From contig JAPLKU010000015.1 of the NCBI GenBank assembly GCA_026387935.1, positions 1-64,000 of the forward strand: a DNA stretch of 64,000 nucleotides. The letters are read 5' to 3'. This document shows positions 17,219 to 25,766 of this stretch, piece after piece (position 1 is the first letter of the stretch; the number at the start of each line of letters is the position of its first letter). The notes under the pieces were generated by a model. The model saw only the letters and a list, made by a program, of their open reading frames with translations, had not been told where the DNA came from and ran no database searches. This stretch comes from Gemmatimonadota bacterium (GTDB taxonomy: Bacteria > Gemmatimonadota > Gemmatimonadetes > Gemmatimonadales > Gemmatimonadaceae). The position numbers were made by a program, and so were the translations under genes.

Positions 17219-17983
17219 TTGCAGCTAGCCGTTGGCGCCCGCTCGGATGTGGGCATGGTCCGCTCCGGAAACGAGGACAACTTCTTCACCGAAGCCGACG
17301 ATAAACGCGGCGTCTTCGTCGTGGCCGACGGTATGGGTGGTCACGCGGCCGGTGAAGTGGCGAGCGAGATGGCGGTGCAGATCGTCTCGCGCCACCTGCT
17401 TCCGCTCGAGCATATTCGCGACAACGAGTCCGGCGAGCGGATGGCACAGGCGCTGCGCGACGCCAATCGCGCGATCTACGAGCGCATGCTCGCCGAAGTG
17501 GACAAACAGGGCATGGGCACGACCGCGTCGTGTCTGGTGCTCTCGGAAAACCAATATCTGATTGGTCAGGTTGGCGATTCGCGGATCTACCTGCTGCGGG
17601 ACGGCGCGCTTCGGCAGATCACGAAGGACCACTCCTATGTGCAGGAGCAGGTGGACGCGGGCCTGCTGACGCCCGAGCAGGCGCGCTACCACCCGTACAG
17701 CAATGTGATCACGCGGTGCGTAGGCGCGAACGAATCGGTGGATGTGGATTTGTATCGCGGCGAAGTCCTGCCCGGGGACGTGTTCCTTGTGGCGAGCGAC
17801 GGTCTGACCGGGATGGTGGACGACCGTCGGCTGCAGCAGATCCTGCTGGCGCGCTCGAGCCCGGGCCGGATTGTGGATGCGCTGATAGCGGAAGCGAATG
17901 GGCGCGGTGGCCTCGACAACATCACGGCGATCATCGTGCAGATCGGTGCGGTGACCGCAGCAGAGGCACCTCCATCGGAATGA
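17219..17983 (+). CDS. PP2C-family (PPM) Ser/Thr protein phosphatase
   Basis: A 254-residue PPM/PP2C phosphatase, a metal-dependent cytosolic enzyme that removes phosphate from Ser/Thr. The metal and phosphate motifs are in order: 'VRSGNEDNF', 'VVADGMGGHAAGEVAS', 'GMGTTASCLVL', 'VGDSRIYLLRDG', 'FLVASDGLTGMV' and 'GGLDNITAIIV' with the last metal-binding Asp. The conserved domain begins right at TTG 17219 (MQLAVGARSDVG), and extending upstream would enter the FHA-like gene in another frame. Its stop overlaps the next small gene as ATGA. A cognate Hanks-type kinase is not in the window. Confidence 0.9.
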   Translation: MQLAVGARSDVGMVRSGNEDNFFTEADDKRGVFVVADGMGGHAAGEVASEMAVQIVSRHLLPLEHIRDNESGERMAQALRDANRAIYERMLAEVDKQGMGTTASCLVLSENQYLIGQVGDSRIYLLRDGALRQITKDHSYVQEQVDAGLLTPEQARYHPYSNVITRCVGANESVDVDLYRGEVLPGDVFLVASDGLTGMVDDRRLQQILLARSSPGRIVDALIAEANGRGGLDNITAIIVQIGAVTAAEAPPSE

Positions 17984-18177
17984 GCGAGACCCCGTCGAGC
18001 GACACCAGGCAGGACGCGACGGTCGAGTCGCTCTCGGCCCTGTACCTCGGCAACATTCTGTACGCACTCGAGCGGTGCGCGATTTCGCTTGCGAGCGAAG
18101 GGAAGGGTGAAGACGCCGCGTTCTACCGCGGGATTGGGCGAGTGCTGGCGGAGGCGCGCGGACGGGAACGGCTGTAG
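17980..18177 (+). CDS. Small hypothetical protein coupled to the PP2C gene (65 aa)
   Basis: Not recognised. ATG 17980 overlaps the phosphatase stop (ATGA). The 65 residues begin MSETPSSDTRQ, Ser/Thr-rich, and continue with an amphipathic helical part ('ATVESLSALYLGNILYALER'). It could be a substrate or regulator of the phosphatase, judged only from coupling and the Ser/Thr-rich head. The stop lies inside the hairpin that follows. Confidence 0.55.
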   Translation: MSETPSSDTRQDATVESLSALYLGNILYALERCAISLASEGKGEDAAFYRGIGRVLAEARGRERL

Positions 18178-18207
18178 CCGACAATTGCCGGTGTCTCTAC
18201 CGGCTAC
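18174..18207. terminator. Nested hairpin between convergent genes
   Basis: GTAGCCG (18174-18180) pairs with CGGCTAC (18201-18207), and alternatively GCCGGT (18187-18192) with ACCGGC (18199-18204). The outer stem includes the stop of the 65-aa gene. CTACTCGCTACG following it recurs at the pdxA/CorC junction. Confidence 0.4.
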
Positions 18208-18210
18208 TCG

Positions 18211-19434
18211 CTACGCAGTCAGCAGCTCCGCGTTCACCGCCGCCGTCGCATCTACCCGCGACGCCGTGAACACCCGCAGGCAGCGCGCACTCGCGTAGAG
18301 CTCTCCCGCCAGGCGCGGCAGGTCGATTGCTCCCGCGAGCCCGGCCTGCGTGAGCCGGCGCACTGTGCCGTCACGCTGCGACACCAGCACATCGAGCCCG
18401 AGCATCTGCGTCTTGGCGGGAAAGTCGAGCAGCACATCCTGCGGATCGAGCTTCAGGCGGCGAGCAATCCGTGCCTCGGCATCACGCGTGCGTACGCGGT
18501 CGTCAGCGATCCACTCGAGCGCTTCCATGTTGAGCGCAGCGGCTGGCACTTCGTAGGCCCGTTTGAAGAGTCGACGCGCGCGAAGCGCGGCGAGCATGGG
18601 ATCGTTTCCACCACCCGCCTCGACGGCATGCAGCAGACCTTCGTCGGTAAAGCTGCCGAGTCCGCCGGTGGCGAGCGCACCGCGTTCTACGGCGCGCTCG
18701 ACAATCCGCTTGTACATCGCGGTCGCGCTGCGGCAGGCGTGGTGCCAATACACGTTCCGGTACATCTGGTACTTCGCGAACAGCAGGGTCTCGACGGCCG
18801 AAAGCCCCTTCTCGCGAATGCCGACATACGCGCGGCCCGATGCCGGGTCCGTGAGTACGAGCATCGACTGCAGCAGTCGGTCCTCGTCGATTTCGCCGTA
18901 GGGCACGCCGCACATCCGCGCGTCGCGCTTCAGATAGTCGGTCTTGTCGAGGTCGAACGAGCCCGAGATGAGCCCCTGAAGCGGCGATTCGCTCTTGCTG
19001 CTGATCAGGGCGAAGACGCGCTCGGGCGCATCCGTGCCCACTTCGCTGCGCAGGATTTCCGCGACCGGTCCGATGGTGACCAGCGCCTCGGCGAGCGCCT
19101 CATGGTGTGGCGCGCCGATTTCCTCCAGCGCGTGCGAGAACGGATAGTGCCCGACGTCGTGCAGCAGCGCGGCGGCAGAGACGACCGCTGGCTCGTCCGC
19201 GGGGAGTGCCTTCAGCCCCCCTGCTTCGCGCAGGTTGGCCAGCGCGCGCCTGGCGAGATGATAGGCGCCCAGCGCGTGCTCAAAGCGCGAATGCGATGCG
19301 CCGGGGTAGACGAGATGGGCGAGCCCAAGTTGGCGGACGTAGCGCAGGCGCTGGAGCGCCGGTGTATCGAGCAGCCGTGCGGCTACCGGATCAACGGCGA
19401 TCGAGCCCCAAAGTGGATCACGGATGTGGAGCAG
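18211..19434 (-). CDS. HD-domain phosphohydrolase (dNTPase/SAMHD1-like), apparent CTG start
   Basis: A 407-residue HD-superfamily protein of the COG1078 type. The metal ligands are seen as 'YPGASHSRFEHALG' (first His), 'LLHDVGHYPFSHALE' (HD pair) and 'GAPHHEALAEALV'. The later portion 'DYLKRDARMCGVPYG' is also characteristic. Relatives hydrolyse dNTPs or other phosphoesters. The conserved N-terminus 'IRDPLWGSIAVDPVAARLLD' lies upstream of the first GTG (19041) and between it and the pckA TAA (same frame, 19440-19438) there is no ATG, GTG or TTG. CTG 19434, 3 bp after that stop, is the best start. It follows pckA directly, so coupling is likely. Confidence 0.8.
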   Translation of the reverse strand: MLHIRDPLWGSIAVDPVAARLLDTPALQRLRYVRQLGLAHLVYPGASHSRFEHALGAYHLARRALANLREAGGLKALPADEPAVVSAAALLHDVGHYPFSHALEEIGAPHHEALAEALVTIGPVAEILRSEVGTDAPERVFALISSKSESPLQGLISGSFDLDKTDYLKRDARMCGVPYGEIDEDRLLQSMLVLTDPASGRAYVGIREKGLSAVETLLFAKYQMYRNVYWHHACRSATAMYKRIVERAVERGALATGGLGSFTDEGLLHAVEAGGGNDPMLAALRARRLFKRAYEVPAAALNMEALEWIADDRVRTRDAEARIARRLKLDPQDVLLDFPAKTQMLGLDVLVSQRDGTVRRLTQAGLAGAIDLPRLAGELYASARCLRVFTASRVDATAAVNAELLTA

Positions 19435-19437
19435 TCG

Positions 19438-21060
19438 TTACCCCTTCGGGCCCGCCGCCAGAATCTTGTCGCTCACGGCGGCCCCGAACTTCTTCATGTT
19501 CTCACGAAACATGGCCGCGAGCTTCGTGGCCTGCGCGTCGTATGCGGCGGGGTCCTTCCAGGTGCCGCGCGCGTCGAGTACCTCGGCCGGAACGCCCGCG
19601 ATGCCCTGTGGCACCGGGAGTCCGAACACGGGATCAACTTTTGTCGGCGCCGATGCGAGCGCGCCGCTGAGCGCCGCGCGGATCATGGCGCGCGTGTACC
19701 CAATCTTCATGCGCGCGCCGACGCCGTAGGGGCCGCCGCTCCAGCCAGTGTTCACCAGCCACACGTTCGCGTCCTTGTGCGTGTCGAGCAGCTGGCCGAG
19801 CATTTCGGCGTACTTGGTTGGGTGCCAGACGAGGAACACGGCGCCGAAGCAGGCGCTGAACGTGGCCTGCGGTTCCGTCACGCCGCGCTCGGTGCCGGCC
19901 ACCTTCGCCGTGTACCCCGAGAGGAAGTAGTACATCGCCTGGTCGCGCGTGAGATGCGCGATGGGCGGCAGCACGCCGAAGGCGTCGGCCGTGAGGAAGA
20001 CGACGTTCTGTGGATGACCCGCGCGTCCGCTGGCGACGTGATTGCGGATGTAGTGGAGCGGATAACTCGCGCGCGTGTTCTCCGTGATCTTCTGGCTCTC
20101 GAACTTGACCTTCTTGGTAAGCGGATCGAGCTCACAGTTCTCAAGCACCGTCCCGAACATCTGTGTGGTGGCGTAGATGTCCGGCTCGCTCTCCTTGGAG
20201 AGGTTGATCACCTTCGCGTAGCAGCCGCCTTCAAAGTTGAATATCCCGTCGCTCGACCAGCCATGTTCGTCGTCGCCGATGAGCCCGCGCTCAGGGTCTG
20301 CTGACAGCGTCGTCTTGCCGGTGCCGGAGAGCCCGAAGAAGAGCGCAGAATCACCCGTGGGTCCGACGTTTGCCGAGCAGTGCATCGAGAGCACGCCCTG
20401 CTTGGGAAGCAGGTAGTTCATCACGGTGAACATCGACTTCTTGAGTTCGCCGGCGTAGCGCGTGCCCACAATGATGATCATGCGCTTCGCGATGTTGAGC
20501 ACGATGCCCGTCGTCGTGCGCGTGCCATGCTTCGCGGTGTCGGCCTGGAACTCGGGCGCGTGCAGAATGCTGAAGTTCGGCGCGAACGCCGCCAGTGCAG
20601 CGACCTCGGGGCGGATGAACATGTTGCGCACGAACGAGGCGTGCCACGCATTGGGTGTCACGTAGCGGCACGAAAGGCGGTACTGCGGATCGGCGCCGCA
20701 ATACAGGTCCTGGATGAACAACTCGTCCAATCCGTTCAGGTACGCGCGCACATCGGCGAGGAGTACCTCAAAGTGCGCCTCGGTGATTTTCTGGTTGACG
20801 TTGCCCCAGTCAACGTCCTTCTCCGACGACGGCTCGACGACAACGAACTTGTCCTTGGGCGAACGCCCAGTGTGCGGCGTGGTCACCGCGACAAACGGTC
20901 CCATATCGGCGAGTTCGCCTTCACCCTTGCGGATGGCGGCCTGAACGAGCTCAGGCGCGACGAGGTTCCACTGCAGCTGTCCCTTGGGTGCGAGTCCCTG
21001 GGCGGAAAGGCCGTGCTCGCTTTCACGCGATCCAGACACGGCGGGAGATGCGCTTGGCAT
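19438..21060 (-). CDS. pckA: Phosphoenolpyruvate carboxykinase (ATP)
   Basis: A 540-residue ATP-dependent PEPCK that converts oxaloacetate to PEP in gluconeogenesis. Diagnostic motifs are 'FGLSGTGKTTLSADPERG' (kinase 1a P-loop), 'IGDDEHGWSSDGIFNFEGG' (kinase 2 and metal site), 'DLYCGADPQYRLSCR', 'TPHTGRSPKDKFVV' (substrate Arg) and 'NTGWSGGPYGVGAR'. ATG 21060 begins a short variable head before the conserved part. A TAGGAT box 10 nt upstream of the ATG could be its -10. It is followed 3 bp later by the HD gene in the same frame. The malic enzyme gene lies just upstream, so both anaplerotic/gluconeogenic enzymes are clustered. Confidence 0.97.
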   Translation of the reverse strand: MPSASPAVSGSRESEHGLSAQGLAPKGQLQWNLVAPELVQAAIRKGEGELADMGPFVAVTTPHTGRSPKDKFVVVEPSSEKDVDWGNVNQKITEAHFEVLLADVRAYLNGLDELFIQDLYCGADPQYRLSCRYVTPNAWHASFVRNMFIRPEVAALAAFAPNFSILHAPEFQADTAKHGTRTTTGIVLNIAKRMIIIVGTRYAGELKKSMFTVMNYLLPKQGVLSMHCSANVGPTGDSALFFGLSGTGKTTLSADPERGLIGDDEHGWSSDGIFNFEGGCYAKVINLSKESEPDIYATTQMFGTVLENCELDPLTKKVKFESQKITENTRASYPLHYIRNHVASGRAGHPQNVVFLTADAFGVLPPIAHLTRDQAMYYFLSGYTAKVAGTERGVTEPQATFSACFGAVFLVWHPTKYAEMLGQLLDTHKDANVWLVNTGWSGGPYGVGARMKIGYTRAMIRAALSGALASAPTKVDPVFGLPVPQGIAGVPAEVLDARGTWKDPAAYDAQATKLAAMFRENMKKFGAAVSDKILAAGPKG

Positions 21061-21090
21061 GATCGGAAAAATCCTATCGGTTCAGAAGAG

Positions 21091-23475
21091 TCAGCGATCC
21101 GAGGTTGGCGCCGGCCGGGCGCGTTCCTTGCGGGACGTTGCGGGGGGGATGGGAGCGGAAATTGCGGCGCCGTTCATGACGCTCAGCTCTCCGGTGGTGC
21201 CAACAGGCACGTACGACCCGCTGGTCGTGCGCACCCGCCACTGCGCGTCAATCACGCACACGGCGGCCATGTTGACGAGATCCTGCACGTCGGCGTTCTG
21301 CTCGAGCACGTGCACGGGGTGTGCCATGCCGACCAGAATCGGGCCGATCGCCGTCGCGCCGCCAAGTGTGGTCAGCAGCTTGTAGGCAATGTTGCCGGCC
21401 GAAAGGTTTGGGAAGATCAGGACGTTCGCGGCTTCCGTGAGCTTGCTGAACGGATAACGCGCTGCGAGTTGCGCTTCGTCAAACGCGAGATCGGCCTGCA
21501 TTTCGCCGTCCACGGCGAGGGCAGGGCGTTGCTCGCGAACAATGCGGACCGCTTCGGCCATCTTTTCCGCGTGCGGATGCTTGACCGAGCCGAAGGTCGA
21601 GAAGGACAGCATCGCGATCTTTGGCACGTGGCCGAAGTTCGCAACCAGTCCTGCGGCAGAAATCGCAATCTGCGCGATCTGTTCGGCAGTGGGATCGATG
21701 TTGACCGTTGTGTCGCCGCAGAAGACGACGCGCTTGTCGAACACCAGCATATAGAGGCCGCTGGCGAGTTTGGTGACATGGTGCGCGCCGATCACTTCGA
21801 GCGCGGGCCGCACCGTTTCGGGGTAGTACTTGCCGAGTCCGCCCACGATGCCGTCCGCGTCGCCGACCGACACCATGACGCAGCCGAAGTAGATACCCTT
21901 GTAGAGGCGCTGCTCCGCCTCAGAGAGCGAAAGTCCCTTTCGCTGGCGCAGGTCGAACAGGTGTTTCGCGTACCGCTCACGGTTGGGCGACGTGCCCGGA
22001 TCCTCGATGCGAATGCCTTCGAGCGAGATGCCCCACTCTTCAGCGGTATTGCGAATCTTGTTGGTGCGGCCGAGCAGAATGGGATGCGCGATGCCCTCGT
22101 CGACGATGATCTGCGCTGCGCGCAGGACCTTGAGTTCTTCGCCTTCCGGGAAGACGATGCGCTTGGGGTCCTGCCGGGCACGGTTGACGATGCCGCGCAT
22201 GAGGCCGCGCGCGGGGCCGAGCCGGAGTTCAAGAGTGTCGCGATAGTGCTCGAGGTCGATCATCTCGCGCGCGACGCCGCTGGCGACGGCAGCCCAGGCG
22301 ACGGCCGGTGCCACCCAGAGCAGCGCGCGTGGATCGAACGCAAACGGGATCAGGTATTCCGGTCCGAACTTGACTGACGAAAGTCCGTAGAGTTGGGCGA
22401 CATTCTCCGGCACGTCCTCCTTGGCCAGCGCCGCGAGTGCACGCGTGGCGGCCATCTTCATTTCCTCGTTGATCTCGCTGGCGCGAACGTCGAGTGCGCC
22501 GCGGAAGATGAACGGGAAGCCGAGGACGTTGTTCACCTGGTTCGGAAAATCACTGCGCCCAGTGGCGACGATCGCATCGCTGCGCACCGCGCGGACTTCG
22601 GACGGCAGGATTTCAGGGACCGGATTGGCGAGGGCAAAGATGATCGGCTTGGGGCCCATCGTCTTGACCATGGCCTGCGACATGGCGCCGGCGGCGGAGA
22701 GGCCGACAAAGACGTCGGCGTCCTTCAGCGCTTCCTCAAGCGTCCGGTCGTTCGTCTTGAGCGCGAACCGGGCCTTGTACGGGTCCATTCCCTCAGTGCG
22801 ACCCTCGTAGATCACGCCCGAGCGATCGCACATCGCGAGATGCTCGCGCCGCACGCCGAGGCGCACATAGTGCTCCGCGGTGGAAATCGCCGCGGCGCCA
22901 GCGCCCGAAAACACGACCTTCACCTGGTCGATGTCCTTGCCGACGACTTCGAGCGCGTTCAAGAGCGCGGCGCCGGAAATAATGGCGGTACCGTGCTGGT
23001 CGTCGTGGAAGACCGGAATCTTCATGGTCTTGCGCAACGTTTCTTCGATGTAGAAGCAGTCTGGGGCCCTGATGTCCTCGAGGTTGATGCCGCCCACCGT
23101 GGGCTCGAGGAGCTGGCAGAACTTGATCACGTCGTCAGGCGACTCGGACCCGACTTCGAGGTCAAAGACGTCGATGTCAGCGAACTGCTTGAAGAGGTTG
23201 GCCTTGCCTTCCATCACCGGCTTGCCGGCGGCCGCGCCGATGTTGCCAAGGCCGAGGACGGCGGTGCCGTTGCTTACAACGGCGACGAGATTCCCCTTGG
23301 CCGTGTACTTGTAGACGTCATCGGGGTTGTTCTTGATCTCCAGGCACGGCTCTGCCACGCCCGGGGTGTACGCCAACGCCAAATCACGCTGGTTTCCCAG
23401 CGGTTTGGTGGGGACGACGGCGATTTTGCCGGGGCGGCCGCGCGCATGATAGTCCAGCGCGTCTTCACGTTTCAT
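21091..23475 (-). CDS. maeB: NADP-dependent malic enzyme with phosphotransacetylase-like C-terminal domain
   Basis: A 794-residue MaeB-type protein, typical length. Residues 1-430 are malic enzyme: '[13 protein letters not shown]', '[15 protein letters not shown]', '[20 protein letters not shown]' (metal Asp), '[12 protein letters not shown]' (Rossmann NADP site) and '[10 protein letters not shown]'. Residues ~430-770 are a phosphate acetyl/butyryltransferase-like domain, considered regulatory (acetyl-CoA-responsive) in this family: '[20 protein letters not shown]', '[14 protein letters not shown]', '[12 protein letters not shown]'. Together with PckA it balances malate, pyruvate and PEP. TAAATT lies 9 nt before the ATG. 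Confidence 0.95.
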   Translation of the reverse strand: MKREDALDYHARGRPGKIAVVPTKPLGNQRDLALAYTPGVAEPCLEIKNNPDDVYKYTAKGNLVAVVSNGTAVLGLGNIGAAAGKPVMEGKANLFKQFADIDVFDLEVGSESPDDVIKFCQLLEPTVGGINLEDIRAPDCFYIEETLRKTMKIPVFHDDQHGTAIISGAALLNALEVVGKDIDQVKVVFSGAGAAAISTAEHYVRLGVRREHLAMCDRSGVIYEGRTEGMDPYKARFALKTNDRTLEEALKDADVFVGLSAAGAMSQAMVKTMGPKPIIFALANPVPEILPSEVRAVRSDAIVATGRSDFPNQVNNVLGFPFIFRGALDVRASEINEEMKMAATRALAALAKEDVPENVAQLYGLSSVKFGPEYLIPFAFDPRALLWVAPAVAWAAVASGVAREMIDLEHYRDTLELRLGPARGLMRGIVNRARQDPKRIVFPEGEELKVLRAAQIIVDEGIAHPILLGRTNKIRNTAEEWGISLEGIRIEDPGTSPNRERYAKHLFDLRQRKGLSLSEAEQRLYKGIYFGCVMVSVGDADGIVGGLGKYYPETVRPALEVIGAHHVTKLASGLYMLVFDKRVVFCGDTTVNIDPTAEQIAQIAISAAGLVANFGHVPKIAMLSFSTFGSVKHPHAEKMAEAVRIVREQRPALAVDGEMQADLAFDEAQLAARYPFSKLTEAANVLIFPNLSAGNIAYKLLTTLGGATAIGPILVGMAHPVHVLEQNADVQDLVNMAAVCVIDAQWRVRTTSGSYVPVGTTGELSVMNGAAISAPIPPATSRKERARPAPTSDR

Positions 23476-23558
23476 AGGCGGGGAAATTTAGCGCCTTGAC
23501 GGTGTTTTGGTCGCTCGAGATTCGGGTTTCTTTCGGATACCGCTTTCCGGCTGTTCGC

Positions 23559-23801
23559 TCAATGGTGCCGCTTCCACTCGCTGCCGTTGCGAGCGCTCGG
23601 CCGGGGTCTCGGCTTCATGGGTGATCGGATGAACGCGAATGGGGCGAATCGGGCGAATGGGTCCTGCGGGCAGTATGGACCAGCCTGTAGAATCGGGGTT
23701 CGGGCCCGAACTACTGATAGGCCGATCTTGTTATACGCGTCGTAGAACGCGCCGATGACGGAATGCGTCAGTTCCCGCTCAAGGAGTTCGTCGTTGCCCA
23801 T
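23559..23801 (-). pseudogene. Truncated GxxExxxY-family gene
   Basis: ATG 23801 begins 'MGNDELLERELTHSVIGAF' followed by 'YDAYNKIG', the N-terminal signature of GxxExxxY proteins (PDDEXK_3 nuclease-like family, about 120-130 residues). After residue ~28 similarity stops: the family's 'G.LE..Y' segment and nuclease core are missing, and the frame runs out through a repeat. It is therefore a remnant with an internal or 3' deletion, enclosed in the inverted repeats at 23592-23945. Confidence 0.65.
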
Positions 23802-23945
23802 CCGGCACGATACATCGTACCGGTCCGACCCTCGCAATCATGCTGTTGCAGTTCCAATCATTTTGCTGTTGTCGTATCCGCCTCATTCGCTCCATTCGCG
23901 TTCATCCGATAATTCATAAAGCCGAGACCCTGGCCAAGCGCTGGC
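23592..23945. mobile_element. Inverted-repeat element carrying the GxxExxxY remnant
   Basis: About 60-bp imperfect inverted repeats flank the remnant. The left arm is at 23592-23652 (GCTCGGCCGGGGTCTCGGCT, then ATCGGATGAACGCGAATGG). The right arm, 23881-23945, reads on the other strand GCTTGGCCAGGGTCTCGGCT, then ATCGGATGAACGCGAATGG. The arms share the word GGTCTCGGC with the other dispersed repeats. It occupies most of the 160-485-bp gap between maeB and the metal permease. No transposase is present. The gap 23476-23558 shows nothing further. Confidence 0.65.
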
Positions 23946-23961
23946 AGAGGAGTCCAGTCGG

Positions 23962-24801
23962 CTATGCCCGTTTTCTCACCGCCACAAACACGTTCACCAG
24001 TGCCAGGGCCACGCCGCAGGCCGCGACGATGGCCGCGCCGGTCGGCAGGTCGAGGCGATACGAAGCCAGGAGGCCGCCGAGACTTGCCAGCGTGGCCACG
24101 AGCCAACCGATCACCAGTCTCGACGTCCACGACTTGCCCAGCATCACCGCACAGACAGCGGGAACGATCAGATAGGCGAAGGTGAGCAGGACGCCGGCGA
24201 CGCGAACAAAACTCACCACGACGAGCGCGAACGCGGCGTAGAAGAGAAAGTCCCAGAGGTGCACGCGCATCCCCTGTTTTTCGAGGGCTTCGCCACCTTC
24301 GGAAATAAGGGCGAACCGGCGGTGAAATGCGCCGTAGAACCCGGCAAGTACGGCAAACAGGAGGGCGCGTTTGCCGACATCGCCGCCGGTCACATTCAGG
24401 ATATCGCCGGTAAGGAGGTGTTCCAGCTCTTCCTTGCCGCCGGATACACGGCTGAGCAGCAGGATCACGCCGGCGGCAGCCACCACAAAGGTGATGCCGA
24501 TGATGGCTTCCTGTGGCACCGAGTGCTGACGACTGCCGCGTGACCAGCTGAAGAGCGCGGCGCCAACGAAGGTGACCGCCAGCGACAACCAGAAAGTGAT
24601 CGGGTCGTCAAAGTGGTAGCCCATGATGAGCGACACGCAGGTGCCGAGCGCCGCCATCTGTGCGAGCGCCAAGTCGACGAAGATGACTTCGCGTTCAATG
24701 ACGTGCAGCCCGAGATAGACGAGCAGCGGCGGAAGCAGTAGGCAGGCCGCGAGCGGCCACTTCATGACCTCCCAGACGACACCCCAATCAGTCGGGTTCA
24801 C
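23962..24801 (-). CDS. Metal (zinc/manganese) ABC transporter permease, ZnuB-like
   Basis: A 279-residue ABC-3 family permease with about eight hydrophobic helices. It contains 'GREVIFVDLALAQMAALG'-like text (here 'EREVIFVDLALAQMAALG'), 'GDILNVTGGDVGK' and 'RVAGVLLTFAYLIVPAVCA', which carry the family's conserved TM glycines. GTG 24801 overlaps the binding-protein stop (GTGA), so translation is coupled. It would form the membrane channel for divalent metal taken from the periplasmic binding protein. The ATPase normally encoded next to it is missing from the locus and window. Confidence 0.85.
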   Translation of the reverse strand: MNPTDWGVVWEVMKWPLAACLLLPPLLVYLGLHVIEREVIFVDLALAQMAALGTCVSLIMGYHFDDPITFWLSLAVTFVGAALFSWSRGSRQHSVPQEAIIGITFVVAAAGVILLLSRVSGGKEELEHLLTGDILNVTGGDVGKRALLFAVLAGFYGAFHRRFALISEGGEALEKQGMRVHLWDFLFYAAFALVVVSFVRVAGVLLTFAYLIVPAVCAVMLGKSWTSRLVIGWLVATLASLGGLLASYRLDLPTGAAIVAACGVALALVNVFVAVRKRA

Positions 24802-25748
24802 TTCGCTCCTCCGAGTGCCTTGGCGAGCGTGCCAACGAGGTTGTCCATCATCGCGATGTAGCTGTCGGTGTTCTTGGTAGCGCCGGGTTGCTCCGGCATG
24901 TCGAGTACCGTGGCGTCCGTCTGGCGGGCAACGGTCTCCGCGGTTTTCCGGTTCTGAAAAGGCTGCACGAGGATCACCTTCACGTTGTTCGACTTCATCG
25001 TGCCGATGACCTTGGCAAGGTGCGCCGGCGACGGTGCGATGCCCGGTTTCGGCTCCAGCTCCTCGACGATGTTCAGGCCGAACCGTTCGGCGAGGTACAC
25101 GAAATCCTTGTGATAGGTGGCAATCTTCGCGCCCTTGTACGGCGCGAGCAATTTCTGCCACTCGGCCAGCTTCAGATCGAGCGCCGCCTCGAACTTCTTG
25201 CGGTTGGCGGCGAACATCGGGGCCGATTGTGGATCCACCAGCGAGAGGTGCTCCGTGATCTGCGCGATCACGAGCTTGACGCGCACCGGATCGACAAGGA
25301 AGTGTGGATTGCCGAGCGAGTGGACGTCGCCTTTGGCACGATCGAACGTGGACGGAACTTCCATCATCTGCACGCCCGCTGATGCGCTGATTCGGCCGGG
25401 AGAACCGGCGGCGATCTTGTCGTTGCGCGCGCTCTCGAGCAGGGCCGGCAACCACCCGAGTTCGAGCTCAGCGCCGCCGTCGATAAGAACGTCAGCGCGG
25501 TTCAGCGTCACGATATGGCTCGGCTTCGCGTCCACGAAATGCGGATCTTCAGTGGGCTTCGCGAGCGCCTTCACATCCACGGCATCCCCGCCGATCTCGC
25601 GGGCGAGCGAGGCCAGGTCTGGCGTGGTGGCGACGACGCTGAGTTTCGCGCGCGCCGGAGGTGCTGGAGACGCCGGAGGAGCGGTGATCGGCACTGGAGC
25701 CGCAATTGCTGCGGCAACCAGGATTTGGAACAACGGAAGGATCTTCAT
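24798..25748 (-). CDS. Metal ABC transporter substrate-binding protein, ZnuA/TroA-like
   Basis: A 316-residue cluster A-I periplasmic binding protein with a signal peptide, followed by a Pro/Ala-rich stretch. Metal-ligand positions are visible: 'TEDPHFVDAKPS' (first His), 'LGNPHFLVDP' (second His), 'ATYHKDFVYLAERFG' (third His) and an acidic residue near 'QPGATKNTDSY'. The His-rich loop typical of ZnuA is absent, so zinc versus manganese is open. It precedes the permease with a 4-bp overlap and follows the outer-membrane protein gene by 18 bp. Confidence 0.85.
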   Translation of the reverse strand: MKILPLFQILVAAAIAAPVPITAPPASPAPPARAKLSVVATTPDLASLAREIGGDAVDVKALAKPTEDPHFVDAKPSHIVTLNRADVLIDGGAELELGWLPALLESARNDKIAAGSPGRISASAGVQMMEVPSTFDRAKGDVHSLGNPHFLVDPVRVKLVIAQITEHLSLVDPQSAPMFAANRKKFEAALDLKLAEWQKLLAPYKGAKIATYHKDFVYLAERFGLNIVEELEPKPGIAPSPAHLAKVIGTMKSNNVKVILVQPFQNRKTAETVARQTDATVLDMPEQPGATKNTDSYIAMMDNLVGTLAKALGGAK

Positions 25749-25766
25749 ATGAAGGCTGTTGGATAT

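Noticed and set aside
20380-22377. 665-codon plus-strand open frame across pckA and maeB
   Set aside because: Antisense shadow of two well-supported enzymes.
23962-25455. 497-codon frame running through the binding protein into the permease
   Set aside because: Only the part from GTG 24801 is the permease; the rest is an off-frame reading of the ZnuA gene.
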